Origin: CAZEVY01 sp964515555
GTDB taxonomy: Bacteria; Acidobacteriota; Terriglobia; Bryobacterales; Bryobacteraceae
Direction of reading: 5' to 3'
Assembly (NCBI GenBank): GCA_964515555.1
Contig: CAZEVY010000016.1
Location: 1 to 64,000 of the forward strand
DNA: 64,000 bases
How positions within the stretch are numbered: position 1 is the stretch's first letter; every line of letters starts with the position of its first letter. The notes under the pieces were generated by a model. It made no database searches. It saw only the letters and a list, made by a program, of their open reading frames with translations, and was not told where the DNA came from. Below are positions 7,074 to 16,930 of this stretch, piece after piece. Made by a program: the position numbers and the translations under genes.

Positions 7074-8537
7074 TTGACGAAGATCGCGACGCTGGCCGCG
7101 GCGGCCGTGTTCGCCGCCCTCTACCTGGCCGCCGCCGGGCCGTACTGGAAGCTGACACCGGACAGCGTAACTTACGTCCGGGCCGCACATTCGCTGGCGG
7201 AGGGGCGAGGCTACCGCATCGCCGGGGACCCGGTTTCCTTCTACCCTCCCGGGACCTCGCTGGCCATGGCGGCGGCCTGGTTCGCGGCGCCCGGTTCTTA
7301 CCGGCTGCTTCATCTCCAGCAGGCGGCCGCGGCGATCGGCTCCGCGGTCCTGGCATTTCTCCTGTTCCGGGAGCGGGTCGGCTCCGCCGGCGCCGGCGTG
7401 GCCGGCCTGATGTTGCTGTCCTCGTGGCTGTTGATCCGCCAGAGTACGTTCCTCTTGTCGGATGTGTTGTTCCTGCTCTTCAGTCTCCTCGCGTTCGTAC
7501 TGCGCCAGCGCTCCCGCAGCCTAGCCGCGGCGCTGGCGGCCGGCGCGGCCAGCTCGATCCGGCTTCTCGGCGTCCTCATCGCCGTCGCCTTTCTCCTCGA
7601 CATGCTGGTCGACGCCTGGCGGCTCCGCCGTCCGCTACGCAAGCCTGTTGTCGCCGCACTCCTGGGAGTGCTTCTGGCCGTCGGACTGTGGGAGGTCCGC
7701 AACGAGGTGAAAGGCTATTCGATGGTGGGGTTAGCCGCGCAAAATGAGCCGTGGGTGGCGGAATCGGGCCGCGCCGGCGTGCCGCAACTGGCGAAGCGAC
7801 TGATCGGCAACCTGCCGGAATACCGCTTCATCGGCGATCTGCTGACGAATCGGCGTTTGGATGGGCGTCCCCCCTGGCTTCAGTACAGCTGCGTGTTTCT
7901 GCTGGGTGGCCTGGCCGCGGGCGGTTTCTGGAGATTGACGCGGTCGGGCGAGCGGAGCGAAGCGATTTACGTCGCAATGTTCCTGGTGGTCATCGCACTG
8001 TATCATCCCTGGATCGAGGTGCGCTGGTTCATGCCGCTGATGCCCTGGCTGTACGCCTCGCTGGTCGCCGGCTGGCAGTCGGTGGCGCGCCGTTTCCCGG
8101 GGCGATGGGCGAACTTGCCCGCCGCTCTCTTCCTCGCGTTCTATCTCGGCACTGGGGCCGCCTTCGCCGCGCGACTGGCGCGCGAGGCTCGCCAATCGCC
8201 ATTCGCTCCGTCGCCCTTCCTCAACCACCACAACCATGGCTTCCAGCGGCTGGCGATCCGGGCCGGGGAGAACTCCGCGCCTGACGAGAGGATCGCAAGC
8301 CAGATCCCGCAAATGACCGAGCTTCTCGCCGGCCGCCGCTGCGTCGGCTATCCCTTCACCAGGAACGGCGCGAGGTTGATCGAGCGGCTCCGCGCCCAAC
8401 GCGTGCGCTACGCGTTGGTCGATCTGACCATGGTTCCCGACCGCACCTTCCTGCTGCCGGCGCTCGAGGCCGATCCCCGGACGCGCCTCGTCCATTCGGA
8501 GCCGCAAGCGCGGCTCTACGAGCTGACTTCGCCTTGA
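7074..8537 (+). CDS. Polytopic membrane glycosyltransferase-like protein (GT39/PMT superfamily)
   Basis: About 487 residues with roughly nine to ten membrane helices. After a first helix comes PDSVTYVRAA, the loop-1 aspartate region typical of GT-C enzymes, and then YPPGTS. The C-terminal ~120 residues form a soluble periplasmic tail. TTG 7074 is chosen because GGGAG (7065-7069) precedes it and all sequence upstream belongs to NDH-2, which ends 8 nt before. GT-C enzymes transfer sugar from a polyprenyl-phosphate donor to lipid or protein; the substrate is unknown. It could be translationally coupled to NDH-2, but its function seems unrelated to the redox cluster. The stop overlaps the TTG start of the endonuclease gene. 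Confidence 0.75.
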   Translation: MTKIATLAAAAVFAALYLAAAGPYWKLTPDSVTYVRAAHSLAEGRGYRIAGDPVSFYPPGTSLAMAAAWFAAPGSYRLLHLQQAAAAIGSAVLAFLLFRERVGSAGAGVAGLMLLSSWLLIRQSTFLLSDVLFLLFSLLAFVLRQRSRSLAAALAAGAASSIRLLGVLIAVAFLLDMLVDAWRLRRPLRKPVVAALLGVLLAVGLWEVRNEVKGYSMVGLAAQNEPWVAESGRAGVPQLAKRLIGNLPEYRFIGDLLTNRRLDGRPPWLQYSCVFLLGGLAAGGFWRLTRSGERSEAIYVAMFLVVIALYHPWIEVRWFMPLMPWLYASLVAGWQSVARRFPGRWANLPAALFLAFYLGTGAAFAARLAREARQSPFAPSPFLNHHNHGFQRLAIRAGENSAPDERIASQIPQMTELLAGRRCVGYPFTRNGARLIERLRAQRVRYALVDLTMVPDRTFLLPALEADPRTRLVHSEPQARLYELTSP

Positions 8538-9400
8538 GAATCGGCATTCATACTTCCATCGCCGTCTCGCTCGAAGACGCCGCCATCTCCGCGCACCAGC
8601 TGGGCGCGGACGCCCTCCAGATCTTCTCGACCAGCCCGCGCATGTGGCGTGGATCGACGCCCGGCGCCGACGACGTGCTGCTCCTGAAGATGGCGCGCCG
8701 GCGCCTCGGCCTGGCGCCGCTCGCCGTCCACGCGAACTACCTCATCAATCTCGCCGCCGCCGACCCGATCGTGCGCGAGCGCTCCATCGTGGCGTTCCGC
8801 GAGGAGGTGTCGCGGTCGCAGGCGATCGGCGCCGACCACATCGTCCTGCACGCCGGAAGTTATCGAGGCCAATCGATCGATTCCGCTATCGCCGCTTTTG
8901 CCGATTCCCTTGCCCGCGCCACCGAGGGTGTCCGTTCGCGCCGCCTCTCCATCCTGATCGAGAACACTGCCGGGGCCGGGTCGGCGCTCGGCTCGCGGTT
9001 CGAGGAACTCGGCGAGATGCGCCGCCTGGCGCGCCCGCGCGTCGGACTTCGCGTCGGTTTCTGCCTCGACACCGCGCACTGCCTGGCGGCCGGCTACGAC
9101 ATCGCGTCAGAGGAAGGGTTGGAGCGTACACTGCGCGACGCCGATCGTTTTCTGGAACTCGATCGTGTTCCGGTGTTGCACGCCAACGACTCCAAAACGC
9201 CTCTCGCGTCGCGCCGCGACCGTCATCAGCACATCGGCAAGGGCTACATCGGAAGAGAGGCGTTCCGGCGGATCCTGACCCATCCCCGGCTTCGCGGCAA
9301 GGCCTTCATCCTGGAGACACCTGTCGATCGGGAGGGCGACGATCGCCGGAACATTCAGGTTCTGAAACGTTTGTGCCGGCCTCCCCGGCCCTACCGATAG
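8534..9400 (+). CDS. nfo: Endonuclease IV (AP endonuclease, xylose-isomerase-like fold)
   Basis: A 288-residue protein of the normal length for the Nfo family. The expected zinc-ligand segments are present in order: GIHTSI, VHANYL, LHAGSY, IENTAG, CLDTAHC, HANDSK, DRHQHIG with GKGYIG, and FILETP. It cleaves abasic sites in DNA base-excision repair in the cytoplasm. The TTG start overlaps the stop of the membrane protein (TTGA); no better start lies downstream before the conserved MRIGIH region. It is the last gene of the plus-strand run starting at 360. Confidence 0.93.
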   Translation: MRIGIHTSIAVSLEDAAISAHQLGADALQIFSTSPRMWRGSTPGADDVLLLKMARRRLGLAPLAVHANYLINLAAADPIVRERSIVAFREEVSRSQAIGADHIVLHAGSYRGQSIDSAIAAFADSLARATEGVRSRRLSILIENTAGAGSALGSRFEELGEMRRLARPRVGLRVGFCLDTAHCLAAGYDIASEEGLERTLRDADRFLELDRVPVLHANDSKTPLASRRDRHQHIGKGYIGREAFRRILTHPRLRGKAFILETPVDREGDDRRNIQVLKRLCRPPRPYR

Positions 9401-9458
9401 CGATGTACTCGTGAGGAGCCGGTTTGGTGTGCTGCCCATCTACCACCGTCCGAACATA

Positions 9459-9464
9459 TACAAT
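9459..9464 (+). promoter_or_regulatory. -10 element TACAAT, 7 nt before ATG 9472
   Basis: TATACAAT at 9457-9464 is a near-consensus -10 hexamer with no clear -35. Transcription starting 6-8 nt downstream would begin at or next to ATG 9472, giving a leaderless mRNA. The other candidate start, ATG 9463, lies inside the hexamer. Confidence 0.5.
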
Positions 9465-9471
9465 GTCGGCC

Positions 9472-10650
9472 ATGAAGCGGCTATCCTCTCGTGTCGCGGT
9501 TTGTGCGATTGCGGGACTCGTGTCCCTCGCGATTCTGTTCGCGGTCCCGCAGACTCCCTCCGGGTCGGCGCAGTCGAAATCCGCCGGAGGCAAAAAAGAC
9601 GGCTATGACGGGCCGATGAACAAGGTCCTGCTGAAGGACTACGACCCGTCCTCGAATCTGGTGGTGCCCGAGAATCATCCGCCGAAAGCAAAGTTCCCCG
9701 TGGTGGATGCGCATGTGCATCCGACGGGCTCGTCGCCGCAGGACGTCGCGCGGCTGGTGAGGGCGATGGACGAAAGCAACATCGAAGTCGCGGTGCTCCT
9801 GACGGGTGCGGTGGGCGAGGATTTCGACCGCATGGTGGATGCGTATCTGAAGCCGCATCCCAGCCGTTTCCTGCTCTATTGCGGGATGGATGTGCGCGGC
9901 AAGGACATCGAATCGCCGGACTTTCCCAGGAACGTCGCCGCCGAACTCGAGCGCTGCTACCGCAAGGGCGCTCGCGGAGTCGGCGAGGTGACTGACAAAG
10001 GTCGCGGCTTTGGTGCATCGTCGACGGTCTCCGGAGCGCTGCCGCCGCGCGAAAAGCGGCTATTCGTCGACGACCCGCGCCTCGACCTGTACTGGAAGAA
10101 ATGCGCCGAGTTGAAGATGGCGGTGAACATTCACATCGCCGACCATCCTTCGGCATGGCAGCCCCCAGACGAGCGCCAGGAGCGCACGCCGAACTTCCAG
10201 CAGTTCAACCAGTACGGCCACGACGTTCCCACGCACGCCGAGCTGATCGCGCGGTTCCGCAAGATGATAGACCGCCATCCGCTGACGACGTTCGTCGCTG
10301 TGCACTTTGCCAACCTCGGTCACGACCTGGCTCAGCTCAGCAAGCTTTTGGACGCGCACAAGAATCTGGATGTCGATCTCTCGGCGCGAGCCTACGAGTT
10401 CGGCCGACAGCCGCTCACGGCGCGGGCGTTCTTCTCGAAGTACAAGGACCGTATTCTCTACGGGAGCGACCAGTCCGTCAGCGTCGAAATGTGGCGGTCG
10501 TGGTGGCGCGTCATGGAGACCCGCGACGAGTACATCAAGGGACCTGCGGGCTGGCGGTTGTATGGTCTCGGCCTTCCCGACGACGTCCTTAGAGCGATCT
10601 ATCGCGATAACGCTCGGCGGCTGTACAACTGGTCGAGACCCGCGCTGTAG
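9472..10650 (+). CDS. Secreted amidohydrolase-2 family metal hydrolase
   Basis: About 392 residues. A signal peptide (basic MKRLSSR, then a hydrophobic stretch to about residue 30) precedes the TIM-barrel domain. Visible metal-site elements are VVDAHVHPTG, VNIHIADHP, AVHFANLGH and YGSDQS. The carboxy end (DEYIKG...GLGLPDDVLRAIYRDNARRL) is shared with the second amidohydrolase at 29465, showing that they are paralogues of one exported Acidobacteria group. The substrate is unknown; the superfamily hydrolyses or decarboxylates small carbon compounds. It is separated from the upstream gene and probably has its own promoter at 9459. Confidence 0.82.
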   Translation: MKRLSSRVAVCAIAGLVSLAILFAVPQTPSGSAQSKSAGGKKDGYDGPMNKVLLKDYDPSSNLVVPENHPPKAKFPVVDAHVHPTGSSPQDVARLVRAMDESNIEVAVLLTGAVGEDFDRMVDAYLKPHPSRFLLYCGMDVRGKDIESPDFPRNVAAELERCYRKGARGVGEVTDKGRGFGASSTVSGALPPREKRLFVDDPRLDLYWKKCAELKMAVNIHIADHPSAWQPPDERQERTPNFQQFNQYGHDVPTHAELIARFRKMIDRHPLTTFVAVHFANLGHDLAQLSKLLDAHKNLDVDLSARAYEFGRQPLTARAFFSKYKDRILYGSDQSVSVEMWRSWWRVMETRDEYIKGPAGWRLYGLGLPDDVLRAIYRDNARRLYNWSRPAL

Positions 10651-10931
10651 GGGCGGTACGTGAAGGCCATTCCCGGTGGCTTAGCTTCGTTGCTCCCGCC
10701 GCCGAGCACCGCAGCACGGTGTCGGCCCTGGCCTCGTTGGACGATCGCGCCCTGCGCAGCTTCTGGTCAGAATTGTGCCGGGTCTCAACACTCGAAGTGG
10801 CCCGATGGGCTTCTTCGCCTTGCTGGAACGGCAACGGATCTATCTGGCAGTCGCCCAGCGACAGGTAGCACACCAATCAGCAGCGCTTGGAATCCCGCCA
10901 CGCACACGTCCACCGAGCGACCGGCGCCGCG
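10651..10931. other. 281-bp intergenic stretch, possible decayed coding remnant
   Basis: No credible gene. Two plus-strand frames give short protein-like pieces (LDDRALRSFWSELCR around 10735-10785, then FFALLERQRIYLAVAQRQ around 10810-10865) that would need a frameshift to join and have no start. This may be a broken gene at the edge of the lower-GC island. No terminator or promoter is evident. Confidence 0.35.
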
Positions 10932-11582
10932 CTATGTACAGATTAGTCCTCTGCGGACCGCTCCAAGCACCAGTTCGGCCATGCTGTGAATTCTCAGCTT
11001 CTCCATAATTCGTGTGCGGTGAGTTTCCACGGTGTGGATGCTGATCCCCAGGCGGGCGGCGATTTCCTTGCTGCTCTGGCCTTCCGCCAGCAAATGGTAA
11101 AGCTGCCGTTCCCGCTCGGTGAGGGACTCGTACAGATCGTCGATATCATGGAGCCTGGGATCACGCGCTTGGCGGTCGCGCAGTATCTTCGCGACGGCCG
11201 CACTGAAGTACGGGTGGCCATCGGAGATGTGCTGAACAGCCTCGATCAGGCCATTCTCGACGGAGTCTTTCAAGAGATACCCTTTGGCGCCGGCGCGGAC
11301 AGCGCGTACGACATATCGTTCGTCGCTGTGCATGCTCAATATCAGTACGCCCGTCCTAGGAGAGTGGGCGACGATCTGAGCCGTTGCCTCCACGCCGTTT
11401 AGTTCCTTCATGCCGATGTCGAGGATGGCGACGTCCGGCTCCTGAAGGCGGGCGATTGACACCGCTTCGAGACCGGACGACGTTTCTGCGACTACAGTAA
11501 AGTCCGGTTGCTCCTCGAGAATTCGGCGCGCCCCCGCCCGAAACAGGACGTGGTCGTCAGCGAGGAGAATGCGAATCATCAT
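10932..11582 (-). CDS. NarL/FixJ-type response regulator
   Basis: A 216-residue two-domain regulator. The receiver domain has the acidic DD pair (LLADDH, residues ~8-10), phosphoacceptor Asp in AILDIG (about 55), Ser in LILSMH and Lys in GYLLKD. The LuxR-type helix-turn-helix shows LTERERQLYHLLAEGQSSKEIA and TVETHR. ATG 11582 overlaps the stop of the histidine kinase gene, so the two are coupled. It would activate or repress transcription after phosphorylation; the nearby Oar-like receptor genes that share an upstream box are possible targets, an inference from position only. Confidence 0.95.
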   Translation of the reverse strand: MMIRILLADDHVLFRAGARRILEEQPDFTVVAETSSGLEAVSIARLQEPDVAILDIGMKELNGVEATAQIVAHSPRTGVLILSMHSDERYVVRAVRAGAKGYLLKDSVENGLIEAVQHISDGHPYFSAAVAKILRDRQARDPRLHDIDDLYESLTERERQLYHLLAEGQSSKEIAARLGISIHTVETHRTRIMEKLRIHSMAELVLGAVRRGLICT

Positions 11583-13024
11583 CAGGCGCGCACCTCCAGT
11601 TCGTGCCGCTCCCCCTCAGTCACGCCCACCTTGGCCAGCGGTAAACATAGGACCACGCGGGCGCCCCTCCCCGCTGCCGACTGGATTTGCATCGAGCCGC
11701 CAAGAGCCGCCGCTCGCTCCCGCATACCCAAAATCCCGAACCGCGCGGTCCGGAATCCTCCGCTGACACCCTCTGCGTGAAATCCCTTTCCGTCGTCCTG
11801 AACCGCAACCGTAAGGAGTTGGGGTCCCTGCGTGATCGTAACGGTCACCTTCGACGCGGCTGCGTGTTTCTCACAATTGTGCAAGGACTCCTGGATGACG
11901 CGATATACGCATGTCGTGACTGAATCGGGGAGCGCCGTATCCCGAAGACCTTCGAGGCGCAGGTCGCACAAGACTCCGGTTCGCCGGGTAAAATCCTCGA
12001 CCTGGAACTCCAGGGCCGGCTCCAAGCCGAGATCATCCAGAAGCGAGGGTCGCAGCCACGCTGAAATGTCCCGCACCGTCTGAACTGTCCTTTGGGCAAG
12101 TTCACTGGCGCGGACCAGGCGTTCGCGGACCTCGGGCGGCGATTGTCCGGATAAGGACGCCGCGCGGGAAACCTCCAACCGTAGCGTCGCCAGGGCCTGC
12201 CCGATCTCGTCGTGAAGCTCCCGCGACAATCGCGTGCGTTCCTCCTCCTGGATCTGCATCAGTCGATTGGCAAACCGTTGCAACTCCTTGCGGGCCTGCT
12301 CAACCTCCTCGTACTGTTGGGCGGCCTGCCGTTCCAGACTCTCGGAATGAGCGACACTAAAGCCCGCCACTGCGAAGGCGACCACCACCGACAGGCCAAG
12401 GACCCATAACAGACGGCTCGCCCCTTCCCGGCGGCTGTGCGCCAACTCCGACTCGCTGATGCGCAGGCTATCCTGACCCAGCTGCGTGAATTCGCGTACC
12501 AGTTCGCCTACGAACGCGCGGCGAGGGGTGATCTCGCGTTGCACGAACTCATACCGGTCCGCAGCGCCGAGATTAGCGGTGTCCCGCGGTATCCTCTCCA
12601 ACGTCGCCCAAAAATCGGCGATGTTCGATCGAAGGTTGGCCGGCAGGACATTCGCCTCAGGTGCGCGACCGAGATCAGCCAGCAGGTCGCGGGAAGTTCC
12701 CTTCAATTCCGCAATCTGAACGGCGAAGCGTTCGTTCCTGTCCGGATGAGGATTGAGAAGAAAGTCGCGCGCCGTATTGGCGCCGAGCCACAAGGATCTT
12801 CGCAGCCGCCACAGTTGATCATCCTGCCTGACATGGCGATGGTAAATCTCCATCGTTTCCTTCGCTACACTTTGCTGGATCTGATAGGCGTTGGCTGTCG
12901 AAAACACCAGGAGCCCAATCACAATCCCTAAGCCCGCTCGCAAGATGTTCCGTTTCCGAATGCGAATGGCAAACCGCCAGGAGCGAGTCCGGTCCTTTGC
13001 AGGACCTGTGCTGTTGTCGCGCAT
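11582..13024 (-). CDS. NarX-type sensor histidine kinase (HisKA_3)
   Basis: About 480 residues. One membrane helix near residues 20-42, a ~150-residue periplasmic four-helix-type sensor region, a second helix (LLWVLGLSVVVAFAVAG), a coiled coil, then the dimerisation/phosphoacceptor helix with ELHDEIGQALA, the HisKA_3 signature. The ATPase domain has QESLHNCEKHA (N box), DDGKGF (G1) and FGILGMRERA (G2). ATG 13024 is chosen because it lies just before the first basic stretch and helix; the frame stays open for 118 codons upstream but that part is not conserved-looking. The stop overlaps the regulator start. Ligand unknown. Confidence 0.92.
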   Translation of the reverse strand: MRDNSTGPAKDRTRSWRFAIRIRKRNILRAGLGIVIGLLVFSTANAYQIQQSVAKETMEIYHRHVRQDDQLWRLRRSLWLGANTARDFLLNPHPDRNERFAVQIAELKGTSRDLLADLGRAPEANVLPANLRSNIADFWATLERIPRDTANLGAADRYEFVQREITPRRAFVGELVREFTQLGQDSLRISESELAHSRREGASRLLWVLGLSVVVAFAVAGFSVAHSESLERQAAQQYEEVEQARKELQRFANRLMQIQEEERTRLSRELHDEIGQALATLRLEVSRAASLSGQSPPEVRERLVRASELAQRTVQTVRDISAWLRPSLLDDLGLEPALEFQVEDFTRRTGVLCDLRLEGLRDTALPDSVTTCVYRVIQESLHNCEKHAAASKVTVTITQGPQLLTVAVQDDGKGFHAEGVSGGFRTARFGILGMRERAAALGGSMQIQSAAGRGARVVLCLPLAKVGVTEGERHELEVRA

Positions 13025-13277
13025 GAGAGTCACCCATCTACCCCGATCTCCCGTTACGCAGATCATCATACCTCCGGCCAACCATGCGTTCAAAGCAGCT
13101 CGTGTGACTGTCATGGGCCGCCGGCACGATCCTGGGATTTCAGGTTGCGCTGATCCGCCGACTAACGGCGAAACAATAGCATCCCAACGTAGAGAACCCA
13201 AATCCACAGAGTCAAGAGCACCAGCCCCGCGGCGCTTTCGTCTTGCCGATGCCTCGTCTTGTTTCCCATTGTCGTCC

Positions 13278-16200
13278 TCAAAAGACGAGGCGAAGGCCGA
13301 TTTGGACATTGCGCGGGAGGTTCTGTTGGCTCGTGCTCCTCCCAAAATTGGAGTTCGTCGGATTTCGCTCCGGGTCATTGAATTGCGGATGATTGAATGC
13401 GTTCAGGAACTCGCCACGCAATTGGAGCCGCACACGCTCTCCAAACTGGAAGTGTTTGATTGCTGAAATGTCCCAAAGGTTTAAGGGCTGTCCCAGAACT
13501 CCAGGGAATTGGCGGGGCGCCGTGCGATAGTTCCAGGACAGCTGGCGCGCCGCTGCACGCTCGAAGCCATCGGGATTGAAGCGGCGGTCAATGTTGAGTG
13601 GCCCGCTCGCCTCGACGTTATTGGGATCACCACGGAACAAATAGTTGAAATCAAAATTCAACGGCCCCCCGGTCTGTAACTGACCGATTCCCTGAATCTG
13701 CCATCCGCCGAGGGCGGAATTCGCAACGCCATTCCAGTCTGATCCCCAGCGCCGGCCGCGGCCGAATGGCAACTCCCAGATTCCGCTGATCACCCAGCGT
13801 TGCCTGCGATTGGAACCCGCCAGCCGATCCTCGTAGGTCCGGGTGGCCGCGTCCTGCTCGTTGAGGAAACTCACCCTCTCCCGATTGTCCGAGATCGTGT
13901 ACGACATGAGGACCGTATATCCCTGCGCGAACCGTTTTTCGGCCTTGAACTGCCCCGAATGATATCTGCCCGAACCGCCGAATACTGCGCCTCCAATACC
14001 AGTGAACTGCGGATGCGGGCGGAGCAACTGCTGCCGCTGCGTGGTGCTTCCGTCCAATCCGGTTCCGGGAGCGAGGCCACGGAACGGGTTCGTTACGTTC
14101 AGGGTCAGCAAATCGATGGTTGCCTGGTCCCGTTCGGCGATGGTAGACAGGTAGCGCTGCGGTACCGCATCAAACGACACACCGCCGGTGACGGTCAAGT
14201 CGTAGCCACGGTTTCCCACGTAAGCCCCTTCCAGCAGCCATCGGCCTGGTAACTCTTGCTGCATGCCGATTTCAAACCGTTGGGCCAGGCCGTTGATTGC
14301 GTCAACCGGATTATTGGAGACTCCGCGTCCGATGAACGTCGCCAGTCCGTCGGCGGCGCCAGGTGGTTTCTGCACGCCGCTCGGGAAGGGGTTCGCGAGG
14401 TTGGCGACGAAGCTGAGGCCGGCATCGAGCGTCGGCACGATATTGGTGGCTTGGCTGAAGCCGTTCTGGTTGGAACCGGCAATGATGAAAGGAACCATGT
14501 AGATTCCCCAACCGCCGCGGATCACGGTCTTGTCCAGCACCCGGTAGGCAAAGCCGAACCGCGGCTGGAAGTTGTTTGCGTCGCCGTTCCAGATGCCCCG
14601 ATTGCCGTCGTTCAGAAACTGATAGCCGCCCTTCACGTTAAAGGCGCTTACGGGGACCTGCGGGATCGGGGAGGCGGTGTAGGCAGCCTTCGCCCGGGGT
14701 TCGATCGGGCTCGCGCTGATGAAGTCGAAGCCCCGTATGTTCCGGTTGTACCGTTCGGTCATCCCGCTCTCGTACTCGTAGCGGAATCCCAGGTTGATCG
14801 CCAGCCGGCCGGTGACTTTCCAATCGTCCTGCACGAAGACGCTTTGGAAAAGGACCTGGTTGGCGCGCGACGCGTTGCGGTCGATAAAACCCCCGGTGGT
14901 CTGCCCGAGCAGGAAGGATGCAAGAGTTTGGCCGATGGGTGCAGTCGGCGAGTTGTCGAGCGGGCCCCTGGTGTAGTTGTTGCCGAAATCATAGCGTCCG
15001 GCCGCGTGGCCCGGTCCGAAACTGTTCTCGCGATAGGAGCGCCCGTCGTAGCCGATCTTCACCTGATGCGTGCCGCCGCCGAGAACCTTGGTGAGCGTCG
15101 GCTGTATGGAGTAAATGTTGTGGGAAGTGCCTCCTCCGATACTATCGCCGAGCACCGAGTAGCCACCGATCTCGAATCGCGGAACGTACCTCGCATCGCC
15201 GAACAAAGCAACCGTCGGCTGGGAGAATCCGAGAGAAGCGGGATCGAACAATCCTTCGTGCTGGCGGATGCTTGGCTCGTAGAACCGCTGAAAGCCGGCG
15301 CGCCAGTTCAACACGGTTGTCGGGTTGATCGTGTATACGTGATCGAACGTACCGCCGTTGTTGATTCGGAACAGGAAGTTACCGGTCGCACGGATGTTGG
15401 GCCCGGTGACGCCGGACCAGTTCCCGCGGAACTCCCGGCGGCTGTTGTGCGTGTAACGAAAGAACATTCGCTGGCGATCGGTCAGTTGCTGGTCGAATCG
15501 GTACGTTTGAGAATCAAAGTCGTCGCCGCGGGAGTTTCCGCTGATGTAGTTGTTTCTTCCCTGTGAGTCGCCGGGTTGATTAGGCTGCGGGTACAGTTCC
15601 AGGTACTTCGCCGCGATCGGGCTGATGCGGTTCCGCGGGATTAGGTTGCCCGAAACAGGATCGCGTTGGATTCGGCCGTTGGCGAGCCGGCGGGCGGTAA
15701 AAGGGTCGTAGATCTGGTAAGTGGCACCGAGTCCCAACAACTGGGAGAAGTCTCCGATACGTTGAGCCTGGCTGGGAATCGTCTGCTGTGTCGGCTCGGG
15801 AAACCGGTCCTTGATGCCCTCGAACCCGAAGAAGAACCAGGTGCGGTTGTGGCCGTTGTAGATCTTCGGAATCCGGACAGGTCCACCGACGGTCCCCCCA
15901 TAGAGGTTATAGCGGAGCGAGTCGCGCGCCCTGCCCGAGCGGTTCAGGAAGAAGTCGTTTCCCGACAGCTTATCGTTGCGAAGAAACTCGTACAACGTGC
16001 CGTGGAGGTTGTTTGTACCCGCCTTAAGAGCCACATTGACGTTGCCCCCCGCCGTGTGCCCGTCCTGCGCGTCAAAGTTGGCCGTCTCCACCTTGAATTC
16101 CTCGACGACGTCGCGTGGCGGGACGAAAGCCACGCGTCGGCCGCTGGCCATGTTCGGAGAGCCATCGAGCGTAAACTCGTTTCCACCGGCGGCCCCGTCG

Positions 16201-16742
16201 ACGGTGATTCCCGATGTCCCGGCGTTGTCGAACGGCCGCGAGAACTTGAGATCGCCCGTATAGATGACGCCCGGCGCGAGCCGGTGCAGGACAAACGGAT
16301 TGCCGTCGGAGAGAGGGAGGTCGGCGATCCGGCGCTGGTCGATGACCTGGCCGGCTGAGGCGGTCGTGGTTTCCAGCAGTTCGGCGTCGGCGGTAACACT
16401 GATGACTTCCTGGGAGGCGCCGACCTCCATGGCGAGGTCCAGGCGCAACTGGTCGCCGATACGCACCTCGATTCCCTGCCTCACCAACCTTTTGAAACCC
16501 GGGGCATCGACGGTTATGGAGTATCGGCCGGGACCCAGGTACAGCACGGTGTAGTTGCCGGCTTCGTCGGAGCGCGTGCCGGTGCCGGAGTTGGTCGCCA
16601 CGTTGCTGACGGCCACGGCGGCGCCGGGGATCGCCGCTCCGCTTGGATCGAGAACCCGGCCTGTGATCTGTCCACGATAGTCTTGCGCGCTGAGGACAAC
16701 AGCCAGTACCGTACCGAGTCCCGCAACAGAACCGACCTTCAT
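13278..16742 (-). CDS. Oar-like TonB-dependent outer-membrane receptor with carboxypeptidase-regulatory N-domain
   Basis: About 1154 residues. Signal peptide (MKVGSVAGLGTVLAVVLSAQ), then a CarboxypepD_reg-like beta-sandwich (GQITGRVLDPSGAAIPGA... to about 100), a plug domain, and a long beta-barrel ending in Phe (LRLVF), the usual outer-membrane terminus. ATG 16742 is set by AGGAGGG, revcomp at about 16750-16756, 8 nt upstream; a longer frame exists but lacks a ribosome site. Such receptors are the expanded SusC/Oar-like group of Acidobacteria, thought to import or bind large substrates. No SusD partner is adjacent. A 19-bp box at 16856-16874 lies 113 nt upstream. Confidence 0.93.
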   Translation of the reverse strand: MKVGSVAGLGTVLAVVLSAQDYRGQITGRVLDPSGAAIPGAAVAVSNVATNSGTGTRSDEAGNYTVLYLGPGRYSITVDAPGFKRLVRQGIEVRIGDQLRLDLAMEVGASQEVISVTADAELLETTTASAGQVIDQRRIADLPLSDGNPFVLHRLAPGVIYTGDLKFSRPFDNAGTSGITVDGAAGGNEFTLDGSPNMASGRRVAFVPPRDVVEEFKVETANFDAQDGHTAGGNVNVALKAGTNNLHGTLYEFLRNDKLSGNDFFLNRSGRARDSLRYNLYGGTVGGPVRIPKIYNGHNRTWFFFGFEGIKDRFPEPTQQTIPSQAQRIGDFSQLLGLGATYQIYDPFTARRLANGRIQRDPVSGNLIPRNRISPIAAKYLELYPQPNQPGDSQGRNNYISGNSRGDDFDSQTYRFDQQLTDRQRMFFRYTHNSRREFRGNWSGVTGPNIRATGNFLFRINNGGTFDHVYTINPTTVLNWRAGFQRFYEPSIRQHEGLFDPASLGFSQPTVALFGDARYVPRFEIGGYSVLGDSIGGGTSHNIYSIQPTLTKVLGGGTHQVKIGYDGRSYRENSFGPGHAAGRYDFGNNYTRGPLDNSPTAPIGQTLASFLLGQTTGGFIDRNASRANQVLFQSVFVQDDWKVTGRLAINLGFRYEYESGMTERYNRNIRGFDFISASPIEPRAKAAYTASPIPQVPVSAFNVKGGYQFLNDGNRGIWNGDANNFQPRFGFAYRVLDKTVIRGGWGIYMVPFIIAGSNQNGFSQATNIVPTLDAGLSFVANLANPFPSGVQKPPGAADGLATFIGRGVSNNPVDAINGLAQRFEIGMQQELPGRWLLEGAYVGNRGYDLTVTGGVSFDAVPQRYLSTIAERDQATIDLLTLNVTNPFRGLAPGTGLDGSTTQRQQLLRPHPQFTGIGGAVFGGSGRYHSGQFKAEKRFAQGYTVLMSYTISDNRERVSFLNEQDAATRTYEDRLAGSNRRQRWVISGIWELPFGRGRRWGSDWNGVANSALGGWQIQGIGQLQTGGPLNFDFNYLFRGDPNNVEASGPLNIDRRFNPDGFERAAARQLSWNYRTAPRQFPGVLGQPLNLWDISAIKHFQFGERVRLQLRGEFLNAFNHPQFNDPERNPTNSNFGRSTSQQNLPRNVQIGLRLVF

Positions 16743-16855
16743 ATCCCGAGCCCTCCTTCGCCCACCCGCAAGAGGTCCGAGGCGGCGATTGTGCGGCGGC
16801 GCGTCCCGGAACAAACTTTCGGAGCTATAGTCTAGGCGGAGGAAGTGCCCGTCAC

Positions 16856-16874
16856 AATACCGGACTTTCTGTAC
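16856..16874 (-). promoter_or_regulatory. Shared 19-bp box, copy 1 (upstream of the first Oar-like receptor)
   Basis: In gene orientation this reads GTACAGAAAGTCCGGTATT. It differs from copies 2 and 3 at one to three positions, and its ends form a partial inverted repeat (GTAC/GTATT) around a fixed 10-bp core. It lies 113 nt before ATG 16742 and points the same way relative to its gene as the other copies do to theirs. Candidate operator or activator site. Confidence 0.6.
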
Positions 16875-16930
16875 GCGGACGCGTGGTTCCGTGCGGGGCG
16901 AAGGTTCAGGTGCGTCGCCGCCTCGCGCCG

